The translations under genes and the position numbers were made by a program. Below, piece after piece: positions 1-10,345 of a DNA stretch of 64,000 nucleotides. Source of the stretch: Melieria omissa (lineage: Eukaryota; Arthropoda; Insecta; Diptera; Ulidiidae); NCBI GenBank assembly GCA_963971225.1, contig OZ020270.1, forward strand, positions 69,880,932-69,944,931. Reading direction: 5' to 3'. Each line of letters opens with the position of its first letter. The first letter of the stretch is position 1. The notes under the pieces were generated by a model. The model had not been told where the DNA came from. It made no database searches and was given only the letters and a program-made list of their open reading frames with translations.

Positions 1-276
1 ATTTACACTGAACTTCAATAGCTAGCTTTGGGTCCGATAGCTTCGGGTTGACCTTTACTTTACGGACAATATAACGCTCGTCAGATTCATTGAATATTAT
101 GTTTGGTGCAGTTCTACCCTTATCTTCAACCGGTTTTCATGTACAAAGCGCTCAATGATATGCTGCACTGTAGATGGACTCATATTAACAAGTTGAGCAG
201 TTTTCCGCACTGATTGCCCGTTCTTGTAATGGTGTAGGACCAGTTCACGCTGTCCAATTGTTGAGCGACGACCCAT
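1..276 (-). pseudogene. Tc1-like transposase, N-terminal fragment with frameshift
   Basis: Translation from the ATG at 276 gives a typical Tc1 paired-like helix-turn-helix: MGRRSTIGQRELVLHHYKNG, then SVRKTAQLVNMSPSTVQHII. The frame closes at 97-99, but the downstream bases in another frame read NESDERYIVRKVKVNP and SDPKLA, the usual second HTH region of Tc1 transposases (consensus DERYIVRKVK...SAPKLA). A frameshift at about 100-118 therefore interrupts the gene. The catalytic DDE core lies outside the window. An ORF-finder start at 300 is also possible, but the ATG at 276 matches the usual family start. Confidence 0.8.
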
Positions 277-636
277 TTTTGTTAAACCGCTTATTAACAC
301 TTGAGGTTGCGAAATTGGACTAAAAATTTCAGAAAACTAATTAGGAACATTATTGAAATGACAGAAAAATAAAAGTCGGCGTGAAGGTCGGGTTTTAAGT
401 GCAAACAAGTGCCTGTATCAAATAAGCTGTGAGTGGAATTTTCCTTGCGATATTGCTATTCGCTCTTTGCGAAACGAGGACGAGTCTTTTTGCAAATTAA
501 ATTTTTTGGTAAAAGTTCGTTGAAAAACCGTCTACAATCCTGTATTCAAATTTTTTTTATAAACTTCTTAAGTGTGAAGTTACTGCATTAAACAACTTAA
601 AATAGGTACTGTATCAAATAAGGCGTGAGCCACTGT
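1..636 (-). mobile_element. Tc1-like DNA transposon, truncated by window start
   Basis: Read on the minus strand, the element starts at about 636 with the TIR CAGTGGCTCACGCCTTATTT next to a TA dinucleotide, as expected for Tc1/mariner insertion. A related motif recurs near 415-436, like the internal direct repeats of some Tc1 TIRs. The transposase begins at 276 and runs off the window. About 360 bp of leader lie between the TIR and the start codon. The other TIR is not visible. Confidence 0.8.
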
Positions 637-1001
637 ATGTACATGTAATAATTGCATACATTACTTTTATAAAAATTGTTTAATTCCAATGTGAGCGTCC
701 AACTTCTTTTACTTAGTGAAATTCAAAATGTATGCAAATAAATTGGCACCACGCACAGATATGAATATGCACTAATGATGAAACGCATAGCCCCATGAGG
801 TTGAAAAGGACAACTAGATATCTAATAGCTATCCTTATCTTTAAGTTTTAAGATAATCCGTAACTACTTGAAATCGAGTTTCTCGAGAATAATGTTGCCA
901 TTTTACCAAAATGTACCAAATAAATCAATGTAGTACCAATGTACTTTTTAATTTCAAAATGTATCAAAAAAGTACAATTGTACCAACAATATCAACACTG
1001 T
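637..1001. other. Unassigned AT-rich interval
   Basis: No ORF, TIR or repeat shared with the rest of the window was recognised. A cluster of 'gtaccaa/tgtacca' words at 905-990 is noticeable but not interpretable by eye. Confidence 0.3.
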
Positions 1002-1775
1002 CAGGCACGTCTTGTAGGGCAGTGATGGGCACTAACACAACCACGAATTTTGGCAATGTATGCGTGAAAAACACTGCACAAAATTAAGGCGTAAATTTTT
1101 TAGCTCTAATATTTTAACTTGAAGAATATTGCTAGCGTTAAAATCTCAAAGCCGGACGGACAGATAACGGACAGGTATAACAGGAACTGGATGAATAAAT
1201 GGTTGAACTGACAAACAGACGAGACATAAGTGGTTGAACAGACAAGCAGGCAAGCTCTTAAGTAGAAATCACATTAAGTTAGTTTGTTTGTTGAAATCGT
1301 TCATATTAATTTCTTGTTTGCAGCATTTTATTCGAAGTAAATATTCAAGATTCAACTTCCCTGATACTTTTAAAATTCCCCTTGCCATTTTTTGTAGTCT
1401 TTGAAAATTAAAAACAAAACGATTACCAGCAATCGTACTCCTGCAAAATAAGCATTGCGCTTTATTAGAACCGCAATACAGACGAGAGATTTGTCTGAAA
1501 TAAATCTAAGGAAACTAAAGGAGTTCCTAGATAACATTGGAGGACACGAACTCCTCCAGTAAGGTACAGGAACATGACAAAATAGTTCATTACTTGGACA
1601 CACGGGTCCTCGGGCAGGTGTTGATCTAATCTAATCTTATTAGAAGTGTTTAAAGAAAAAAATGTGTATCTCATATTCAACCTTAAACATTTTCTGATTT
1701 GCGTGAATACTCAGTGTACACAAAAACGTAAATATTCGCAGTATGCGAGCCGCAAACGAGCGTAAACCTACTTGC
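1002..1775 (+). repeat. 'Core' repeat, copy 1 (truncated right end)
   Basis: A repeat of about 0.8 kb beginning caggcacgtcttgtagggca. It is also found at 4240-5034 (inside the foldback element) and at 63515-64000. Copy 2 ends in the inverse of this start (gccctacaagacgcgactg), so the repeat has TIRs of about 19 bp. Copy 1 loses its right end near 1775, just before the element at 1795. Minus-strand ORFs of about 75 aa are conserved between copies only because the copies are young; they match no protein I know. Confidence 0.75.
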
Positions 1776-1794
1776 ATGAAGTCTGACACGACAC

Positions 1795-2502
1795 CAGTGA
1801 CTAAGTGACGCGAAACTGAGCGGGGAAATGATTTTCAGACCATTTTCTGCTTTTTCCAATCGTCCGATAGTGTACGGGTTTTTTTTACCCAAGCATTCGC
1901 ACAGCACCGGTTACCAGTCAATTGCTTGCATCTTAAAGTGATAACTTTTCTTATTTTTTTGTAAATATAGCGTTGCAAACCACTTTGTTTTACTGGTCTA
2001 AGAAATTTTGATTTTTACCTGTACCAACAAAAAGCAGAAATAAATTATTTCATACACTAAAGTCAGCAGATATTCGGTTGCGTTTTCCATCAGTTCATGT
2101 CTCGTTGAGTTTGCCGTTTCTAGTGTAGCAAGAAACAGTGATGGCAAGTTGAACTCTTTTCAAACGCAGAGGTGCAACTCAATCAATTCAAACGTAAATG
2201 CTTTGAGGGCAGTCAGGAAAAACTGAAGTAAAATCATATTAAAACACGTTGCAACATACTTGTGACGTTTTTCAGTAACAACATGTTTTTGCAATCAATT
2301 TCCTATAAACGTACTACAGCATGAAAGAAAAAAACCATTATTTTATTTGCAAATAAACTTCGAACGCACCAGCAGCCCTTGCCCTGACTTTTGTATGGTG
2401 AATTTGCTGTACGAACCCTAATCAACTCTGGGGCCTGGTTTAACCGAATTAGCAACCGTGTTTGCCGCGTTCCCCTCTCACTTTCTCGTCATCTAGTCAT
2501 TG
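1795..2502. mobile_element. Non-autonomous TIR element, copy A (family 'CAGTGACTA')
   Basis: 708 bp bounded by CAGTGACTAAGTGACGCGAA on the left and its inverse (…ctttctcgtcatctagtcattg) on the right; about 28 bp of imperfect TIR. A second copy lies at 36978-37704 and is alignable along its whole length. No transposase is encoded. No TSD could be read. The TIR has a hAT-like start, but the superfamily is inference. Confidence 0.7.
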
Positions 2503-2639
2503 CTGACTATGAAGAAGGACAAGCACAGAGGAACATACTGAGGCAACGGCGTTGCCAGCGGCACATTTTAGGTGTCCGCAGGAACGGCGCTGCCACCTAC
2601 TAGCCGGAGCCACACTCCAACCCCCGTGAAGCCAAAGGG

Positions 2640-2833
2640 GATTCACTAAACTGCAAGGCGGCTAGCCTTGAAGCAGGTCTGCACAGGATACCGTGGCTCG
2701 TCTTCACCTCGGCGACGCGAACTTGGCCGTCTTTGGCGGGGAACACCTGCGTTACTCGGCCCGTCTTCCATAAACACCTGTGTTGGGTGGAGACCCGAAA
2801 TAAGGGCTCCTTTGACAGGAAAAAATAGCGCAT
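2640..2833 (-). pseudogene. BEL/Pao integrase C-terminal (DUF5641-type) fragment
   Basis: The minus strand around 2790-2640 reads WKTGRVTQVFPAKDGQVRVA followed by EVKTSHGILCRPASRLA. This is the chromo-like domain that ends BEL/Pao pol (typical form: W..GRV..V.PG.DG..RV..V.T..G...RP..KL). The upstream part is present only in another frame. It is a relic about 60 codons long, not adjacent to any LTR, and ends where the shared repeat of 2792 begins. It is not derived from the BEL copy at 55842, whose own C-terminus differs. Confidence 0.75.
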
Positions 2834-3093
2834 TTCTTTTTATTTTACGCTTTTTGTCGTAATTACTTATATTCAAGATAAAAACTTGATGACGTTAATA
2901 CGAGTAAAATCAGCCAAATTTTCACAAAAAGGGTCGTCAACAAAATTTGTTGGGGATTCAACCACGTCAGAATTCGTTTAAATTATTCAATTGAAACAAA
3001 TTTTTTAGGGATTCATCCACGTCAAAATGTTTTCAAAACAGTTAACGCAAGGCATACCAAAACACACAACTAGACAGCGCAACGATTAGATCA
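2792..3093. repeat. Flank shared with 53647-53947
   Basis: About 300 bp beginning gacccgaaataagggctcct and ending at the foldback terminus, nearly identical at both loci. The foldback copies at 3094 and 53948 are therefore one duplicated segment rather than two insertions. It contains two 'ggattca(a/t)ccacgtca' motifs that recur in the tandem repeats at 33475-33880. Confidence 0.7.
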
Positions 3094-3351
3094 CCCTACA
3101 AGAACAGTGACGGTCATATTACCGGTCATATGACCGACATGCCTGACCGAAGTTTCGGTCAGCTCTCCGAACAAAGTTTCTATCATTTTTGTACAGGCGA
3201 CGTCAAAAAACTAACTGAAACTCTCGTGTACGTGTGATTTTTTGTTTCACTCTAACACATACCTTTTGCATATTAAGAAAAGTGTCGGCTCTAACGCATG
3301 CGTGTTCCAACCTTCAAATATTTAGTTTTGTATAGCTATCTTACTGCCGCC

Positions 3352-3424
3352 GCAGCCGTAGCTCAGCTGGCTAGTGCGTTGGGCCGTGAGTCAAGACTCC
3401 ACGAGTTCACCTCACTGTTGCAGC
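3352..3424 (+). repeat. tRNA-like sequence in foldback arm
   Basis: Reads GCCGTAGCTCAGCTGGCTAG with a pol III A-box-like core (TAGCTCAGCTGG). About 35 bp later a B-box-like GAGTTCACCTC occurs. The inverse arm carries the better preserved version (6160-6232 on the minus strand, B-box GTTCAAATC). No clean cloverleaf forms, so it is a tRNA-derived module, not a gene. Confidence 0.5.
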
Positions 3425-3949
3425 AAACACCGAAAAAAAATGGAAATTTCAGTCAGTTGACCGGTCATGTGCCGAAATTTCTGACTGAAATGCTGATGCA
3501 AATATCGGTCACAATGTGATGTATAAATCGGTCATTCATGACCAATACTCAATATTGAAAAAATGCAGGTTTTTATTGAAATTTTTTGGAAAACCCGTTT
3601 GCTTTTAATTCTGCCTGACTTTATTTTAAATTAATTTAAATAAAATAATATAAAAAAAAATTTAGTTTAAAAAAAAATTCATTTGCGGTCCTGCTTGGAT
3701 GACCCCATATTGTCGCACTCGAAGGCGTTTGCTTAGCGCGGCATCATTGGCATCGGCTTCCTTGGTCTTGCGCTTCGGTACTTGTTATGGCCCAATATTG
3801 AAGTAACTGAAAGTGCAGAGTTATTTAAATATTCAAATAATATTATTTAAATTAAATTTTAATTCGAATTCTTACCTTCTTCCTGTTTTTCCTTTTTTTT
3901 TGGTGTTTGAAGCAATGGAGTATTGAACATGGATTCGCGCGTGGCATTT

Positions 3950-4005
3950 GACTCGCGGCCGCACGCATTAGCCAGCTGAGCTACATAGCTACGGCAGTCG
4001 CCGGC
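3950..4005 (-). repeat. Second tRNA-like module in foldback arm
   Basis: The minus strand reads GTAGCTCAGCTGGCTAATGC followed by a B-box-like TGTTCAATACTCC. It is mirrored on the plus strand in the right arm at about 5282-5365 (GTAGCTCAGCTGGCTAACGC … TGTTCAAACCTCC). It is a different tRNA-like head from the one at 3352. Confidence 0.45.
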
Positions 4006-5808
4006 TCTTAATCATTTGTATTAACTGCGATGCGAGTTCTTGTCAGCAGGTGCTTCTATTGTTGTCTCATTCTTACACATGCGAGTATAAGCAATTAATG
4101 TTTTGATGATTGTCAAATGTTTTGTTTCAGTTTAAATGAAAGGCAAATTGCAGCAATATTTGGTCTCATATGGGCCAATTTCATGCAAGTGTATTGGTAA
4201 GTTGAAAAAATTTTATGAATGTAGTTGAGTTTCGGTCAGGCACGTCTTGTAGGGCAGTGATGGGCACTAACACAACCACGAATTTTGGCAATGTATGCGT
4301 GAAAAACACTGCACAAAATTAAGGCGTAAATTTTTTAGCTCTAATATTTTAACTTGAAGAATATTGCTAGCGTTTAAATCTCAAAGCCGGACGGACAGAT
4401 AACGGACAGGTATAACATGAACTGGATGAATAAATGGTTGAACTGACAAACAGACAAGACATAAGTGGTTGAACAGACAAGCAGGCAAGCTCTTAAGTAG
4501 AAATCACATTAAGTTAGTTTGTTTGTTTAAATCGTTCATATTAATTTCTTGTTTGCAGCATTTTATTCGAAGTAAATATTCAAGATTCAACTTCCCTAAT
4601 ACTTTTAAAATTCCCCTTGCCATTTTTTGTAGTCTTTGAAAATTAAAAACAAAACGATTACCAGCAACCGTACTCCTGCAAAATAAGCATTGCGCTTTAT
4701 TAGAACCGCAACACAGACGAGAGATTTGTCTGAAATGAATCTAAGGAAACTAAAGGAGTTCCTAGATAACATTGGAGGACACGAACTCCTCCAGTAAGGT
4801 ACAGGGACATGACACAATAGTTCATTACTTGGACACACGAGTCCTCGGGCAGGTTTTGATCTAATCTAATCTTATTAGAAGTGTTTAAAGAAATAAATGT
4901 GTATCTCATATTCAACCTTAAACATTTTCTGATTTGCGTGAATACTCAGTGTACACAAAAACGTAAATATTCGCAGTATGCGAGCTGCAAACGAGCGTAA
5001 ACCTCCCTGTCAGACAGAGCCCTACAAGACGCGACTGACCGAAACTCCACTACATTCGCAACATTTTTTGAATTTACCAATACACTTGCATGAAATTTGG
5101 CCCATGAGACAACATATCGCTGCAATTTGTCTTTCATTTAAACTGAAACAAACCATTTGACAACCATAGAAACATTAATTGCTTATACACGCATGTGTAA
5201 GAATGAGACAACAATAGAAACAACTGGTGACAAGAACTCGCATCGGAGTTAATATAAATGATTAAGAGCCATCGGCTGCCATAGCTACGTAGCTCAGCTG
5301 GCTAACGCGCGCGCCTCGAGTCAAATACGATGCGCGAGCCCATGTTCAAACCTCCGGTGCTTCAAACGCCGAAAAAAAGAAAAACAGAAAGAAGGTAAGA
5401 AATCGAATTTAAATTTAATTTAAATAAAAAATATTATTTGAATTGAATATTTAAATAATTCTGCACTTTCAGTAACTTCAATATTTGGGCCATAGTGCTG
5501 CAGGTACCGAAGCGCAAGACCAAGGAAGAAGGAAAGCCAATGCTCAATGATGATGCCCGCGCTAAGCAAACGCATTCGATTGCGACATATGGGGTCATCC
5601 AAGCAGGGACCGCAAATTAATTTTTTTTAAATTAAATTTTTTTTATATTATTTTATTTAAATTAATTTTAAAAAAATTCAGGCAGAAGTAAAAGCAAACG
5701 AGTTTTCCAAAAAATTTCAATAAAAACATGCATTTTTTCAATATTGAGTATTGGTCATGAATGACCGATTTATACATCACATTGTGACCGATATTTGCAT
5801 CAGCATTT

Positions 5809-6053
5809 CTGTGGCCGTAAGGAATAACAGCCAAAGTCGATTTTATGAAGTTTGCAGGAGAGCACTTTTAATTTTTGAATTTGCTTTAGATTACACTAGA
5901 TAAATTTTAGATTTTTGGGCGTAAAACATTCATTTTATGAGCAAAAGCCATAGAATTTTGTGTAGTAGTACATTTGAATACGACGAATGCAATGGTGGTA
6001 ATAACTCAGTTTTGTCCTAACTCGACTTTGGCTGTTATTCCTTACGGCCACAG
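5809..6053. mobile_element. 245-bp MITE inside the right foldback arm
   Basis: TIRs of about 32 bp start CTGTGGCCGTAAGGAATAAC and are inverted at the right end (…gttattccttacggccacag). The uninterrupted sequence in the left arm (inverse of 3476-3500, gcatttcagtcag) shows the insertion point and implies a 4-bp ATTT TSD (5 bp if the outer C/G is flank). There is no coding capacity. Superfamily undetermined. Confidence 0.8.
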
Positions 6054-6159
6054 ATTTCAGTCAGACATTTCGGCACATGACCAACTGACTGAAATTTCCA
6101 TTTTTTTCAGTGTTTGCTGCAACACCGACAAAAAAACAAAAAAAAAAAAAGTTTGCTGC

Positions 6160-6232
6160 AACGGTGATTTGAACTCGCAGAGTCTTGACTCGCGGCCAAC
6201 ACACTAGCCGCTGAGCTACGGCGGCTGCAGCG
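6160..6232 (-). repeat. tRNA-like module, best-preserved copy
   Basis: On the minus strand: A-box TAGCTCAGCGGC, then GCGAGTTCAAATCACCG containing a perfect B-box core (GTTCAAATC). It is the inverse-arm partner of 3352-3424. It could bind TFIIIC, but it lacks proper tRNA stems. Confidence 0.45.
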
Positions 6233-7357
6233 GCGGCGGCGGCGAAATAGCCATTAAAAACTAAATATTTGGAGGTTGGAATACGTACGCGTTAGAGCAG
6301 AGCAACTACACTTTTCTTAATACGCAAAAGGTGTGTGTTAGAGTGAAACAAAAAGTCACACGTACACGAGAGTTTCGGTCAGTTTTTTCACACCGCCTGT
6401 ACAAAAATGATAGAAACTTTGTTCGGAGAGCTGACCGAAACTTCGGTCAGGCATGTCGGTCATATGACCGATCATATGACCGTCACTGTTCTTGTAGGGA
6501 AGGAAAATAACAGCAGCAGCACCAGCTAGTGCAAGTGTATTAATAAGGTGATGGCACTACGATTCCCATGTATTTTGTTAGTGCTTTTGGGCATCCTCCT
6601 TGTCAAAATCAGCTGATACATTTCTTACGATTCAAGTGAACAAAGGAAACGAGAAAAACACGAAATTGGTTTCTGCTGGTAAAAAGTAGTGATGAGCAAA
6701 ACGGCGATTTTCAAATCACAGTGTGATTTGCGATTGCGATGTGAAAATCACTGTGATTGAAAACTGCGATTTTGAATCACTGTGATTTTCAATCACAGTT
6801 CTATTGCAAGAATCTATCTATCGCACGCGGCAGCTCGCGGACTTGTTTGAATGCGAAAAAATTAACATTGGTTTTCCATTCAAATGTTAGTCGGAAGAAA
6901 ATGTCTAATATTAAGGAAGTTACACATCCAGTTCTTAGCAATTTACATCCAAAAAATATTAACTTTATGACTTTATCTTGCTACAGTTTTGCATTATAAA
7001 TGAGCAACTTTCCATACAAATTTCACTTTGATGATGGGGTTGTAATTCGTGGTGGAAACGAAATAGTGATATCAGCTGTTTCTTGCTTGCGAAAATTTCC
7101 GCGACTGGAAGTTGGGCCATAGAATTTTCTTTTATATTAAAATCTGTGCCGGAAGCAGATTATATGTTATTTTTCAAACTTAAGAGAAAATGTAAGGAGT
7201 TTATCATCATTAAATCTTAGCCAATGGTCCTTATATTGTCACAATTCTGCATTCTTCCGACAGCTTTTCTCATACAATTTTCGTGCTGCCAATGTGCAAA
7301 AGATACGCTGAGAAAATATCAGCTGTTTTTTTGATGTTTCATAATGGACTTTCAGCT

Positions 7358-7467
7358 TGGACTAAAAGTTACTATGGCGGCCGTCGTTGCCAGATTGGAT
7401 TATAGCACGGCACGTAGCGGCAGGGTTGCTTTGCACAGCGACAGACTGTCTTATCGTTACAATATAT
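7358..7467 (-). repeat. Fragment of Gypsy LTR
   Basis: The inverse of 7358-7467 matches the first about 110 bp of the Gypsy LTR at 19659 (TGTAACGATAAGACTGTCTG…, then the cgcttcgcgccgtgctata region), with scattered differences. No internal Gypsy sequence follows, so it is a truncated LTR relic within the hAT element. Confidence 0.75.
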
Positions 7468-7559
7468 TAATAAGATTGCATTTTCCGCACCACCATAGAG
7501 GTATGCAAATAAGGCGCGTTACCGAATTTTTTTGTTTGGGTGCTCGGTTCCCCTGTAGG

Positions 7560-7765
7560 CATATATCACCAATTACAATTTTATAAATAAATAAAATTAA
7601 AATAAATAAGGAAATAATAATTTTAAAAACAATTCAATAAATATATAAAAAAATAAAAAGAATTCAATAAATAGATATGAAGCATATATTATATAAAACA
7701 TATACTATATATACAAAGCATGTACTATACAAAAAATAGCATATATATATATATAAATATTTGGT
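7560..7765. repeat. A+T-rich low-complexity tract
   Basis: Runs of aataaat and (at)n, including a perfect (at) stretch near 7741-7754. It lies just downstream of the hAT transposase stop codon, so it may include that gene's 3' untranslated region. Confidence 0.6.
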
Positions 7766-7784
7766 CTGTGTGTGTACGCATGTC

Positions 7785-9744
7785 TTAATTTTCTAAATAT
7801 CTGGAGTTAGCATTCAAGAAAAGAAGCATTGCCGTTTTCCCTGTATTTAAACGAGTACGTCTATCAGAAATTATTAAACCTGCTTTGGAAAAAATTCTCT
7901 CACAGGGTACAGATGTGCATAAAGCACATAATTTCTCCTGAGCAATTTTGGCTAAATATGGAAATAAATATTTATTCGTTCGCCGCCACTCAAACGGATC
8001 TTGCTGTCTAGAGATAATTCCAGAATCTAAATACCTCTGTACCTCAATTATTGCCTTAGAGGTTGCTGTTCCTTGAGGGATAACAGAAGCAGCAGCTTTG
8101 TCAAAGGAAAACCAAACAGAAAACTCATCTACGCTAGTTTCAGTTGCTTGGGCTACTTCAAACTGATTGTGCATTTCTAAGGAAATTTGGTCAGCAACTT
8201 CAGAAATTAACCTGGACTTTGTACTGTCTATAATACCTATTTCTTTAAATGGAATGGTTTTGAACCTAGGATCACAAAAAGTACTATCGCACAAGGTTTT
8301 ACTCCTCCCACGTTACCGAGTCGGTCTCGAAGATCCTTTTGCACCTCTAAAATTACAGTTTTTATGCATGGCATAAATGGTTTGCGCAGAATTTTATCGT
8401 AAATGTCAATTAGACCATTTACGATTGGAATGTCAAGAGATCCTGTCTCATAGGAATCCCCACTGAACGATTTCGTTACGGACTCGAACGGTTTTAAAAC
8501 ATCTACCAGCTCTTTAAACATTTGCCATTCACTTTGAGACAATACTGGCAAGTCTGTAGCTATAAGAGCTATTGTAGCCTTCACAGCGTCCTCCAAGTGT
8601 ATGTATCTTTCTAACATGTAGAAAGTACTGTTCCACCTTGTCGGAGTGTCCTGTATCAACTTCAAAGGGACTTGCCCCTGGCTTCGTTGATAGTTTTGCA
8701 ACTTTAATGCAGAAATAGTACTTCTTTTAAAAAACCCTACGACCATTTTAACTTTGTCTATAGCAAGGGACACTTCAAAATTTTTTTTAAAACAATTAAC
8801 CGCAATTAAATTAATTGTGTGTGCCAAACATCCTAAGCTTTTCCAATGTAATTTTTGCTCTAATGCGCTTTTTATATTGGCTGCATTATCAGAAACCGCC
8901 AGTAATACCTTGCTTTGCACACCCCAGTCTAAAACAACTCTACTTAATTCAGCGGCCAAATTTTCTGAAGAATGACTAACTCTGACAGTTGAACACTCTA
9001 ACAACTCTACGTAGTGCGCAGTGACTGCCATGTACCCGTCATTGTTGCTTGACGTCCAGCAGTCAGTTGTAATGCACACTTTTCGAGCTTCTTTGATCAA
9101 AGCTCGAACCTGAAGCTTGCATTTCTCGTACAACGCAGGTATTAATGTACGAGAAATTGTATGCCTAGTCGGAAATTCATAGTTTGAGTTTAGTGAATTT
9201 ACAAATAATTTAAACGATTCTTCCTCAACTATGCGAAATGGTAGCTTTTTGTGAATAAATTAAGCAAAGCACTATCAATTTCTTCCTTACGATTGCTAGT
9301 AAGAGGTCTTCGCACGTAGGATGTTATTTTTTGCTGTTGTCTATAAGGATGGAACCGATCCGATTCCTTCTGACCGTTGGACGGTAGCGTTTGCGAATTT
9401 TCCCCCTGGGCATTGTTTGGCTGCGTATTCAGTTCCACAATTTCTTGATGCTGCAAAACCATAAATCATGATACTTACTTTCATATTTTAACAGTATTAC
9501 TGCCTTTTACCGCTTGCATTTGTGTTGAATGCTGGTTAGCAGGAGCTGAATTCGCAGGAGTTGCAGTGGTGGCGGAGATTGACACCGTTGGATGTCTGCT
9601 CTCCAAATGCCTTTTCAAGTTCGTCAAACTGGTTTTGTATGACAACTTCGTAGCACAAATCGCGCACTTCGCGTAAATTGCATCCACTGGGTGGAAAAAT
9701 TCCCACATTTTACTAGTTTTGCGCTTAATTCCCGACATTTTCAC
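7785..9744 (-). pseudogene. hAT transposase (BED zinc finger, RNase H-like, hATC)
   Basis: This would catalyse cut-and-paste excision of the hAT element. Exon 1 (9744-9511) starts at the ATG of MKMSGIKRK and carries a BED finger (WEFF…CAICATKLSYK…LKRHLESRH). A 60-nt intron (9510-9451, GTAAAAGG…TTTTGCAG) joins MQA to HQEIVELN in phase. The long part (9133-8240) has the catalytic-core motifs ITTDCWTS (first Asp), LLAVSDNAANI (second Asp) and CLAHTINL. The last part (8294-7785) has the hATC dimerisation domain with CTSVPCERIFSKAG (catalytic Glu region). Lesions: a break between 9229 and 9133 and a frameshift at about 8290 (PCA… versus PCDSTFCDPRFK). The remainder reads continuously, so the copy is fairly young. 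It resembles ZBED-type hAT proteins rather than hobo. Very low confidence that it is active. Confidence 0.85.
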
Positions 9745-10199
9745 TTTTTAAAAATTTCCAACAGTCACAGTTAAATGTAAAAATATCAGTGAATTCAAAA
9801 CTCACCAAAAGTTGCCACACAAACAATAAAATATAACGACGTAAATAATAACGAATAAAACATCAAATAAAATCATTTTCATCATGCGTCACATTACAAA
9901 ACATCACATTACAAAAATTTCCTAAAAATTAGTTCAATAATATGTACTTTATTTACTTGATTTATTGATTTATTCTAACTATTCACAATTTAATTGTTGT
10001 TTAAATTCATATTTAAAGATTTGATGAAAAATAATTTTGCATGGCATCACTTAACTGAGAAAGAGGAATTGAAAATGGATACATGCGTGCAAGCAAGAAA
10101 GATATACATAGTCTCTTAAAGCGATATCAACCATTTGCCTGTAGTGGAAAAGGGAGCACTAGAAAATGAAATAAATGTTAGCAGCATTGTCACAGTGCA

Positions 10200-10284
10200 G
10201 AGAAACGAGTGCTGAAATCGTTGCCAGTCAAACTGCGATTCGCTTCTCATTTGTTCACAGCGATTTTGGCAAAACAGTGATTTA
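10200..10284. repeat. Single unit of the 79-bp hAT subterminal repeat
   Basis: Matches the tandem units at 12849-13040 (gttgccagtcaa…gcgattcgctt…cagcgattttggcaaaacagtgattta). It is separated from them by the insertion of the element at 10285-12847. Before that insertion the array was continuous. Confidence 0.75.
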
Positions 10285-10345
10285 GGCTAGTCTCTTATAT
10301 CCGTACATTGAGCTAGAGCACTGAAATTTTTATGGTAGATAGTAT

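Larger units (their letters stand above)
3094..6499. mobile_element. Foldback-type element with 1.1-1.4 kb inverted arms
   Basis: The outer ends are CCCTACAAGAACAGTGACGG and its inverse …ccgtcactgttcttgtaggg. The left arm (3094-4239) is repeated in inverse orientation as the right arm (5035-6499), around the core repeat (4240-5034). The terminal 80 bp are dense in small palindromes (GGTCATATGACC, CTGACCGAAGTTTCGGTCAG). The right arm is longer because of a 245-bp MITE. No transposase is encoded. The inner edge of each arm (…gtttcggtcag) mirrors its outer edge, so each arm may once have been a separate TIR element. Confidence 0.75.

Noticed and set aside
1370..1907. Conserved 70-77 residue minus ORFs in the core repeat
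   Set aside because: Their conservation between 1370-1603 and 4605-4838 reflects recent duplication; the overlapping frames are equally conserved.
3352..3424. Functional tRNA gene
   Set aside because: A and B boxes are present, but the acceptor and D/T stems do not pair and the sequence is repeated within foldback arms. Called tRNA-like.
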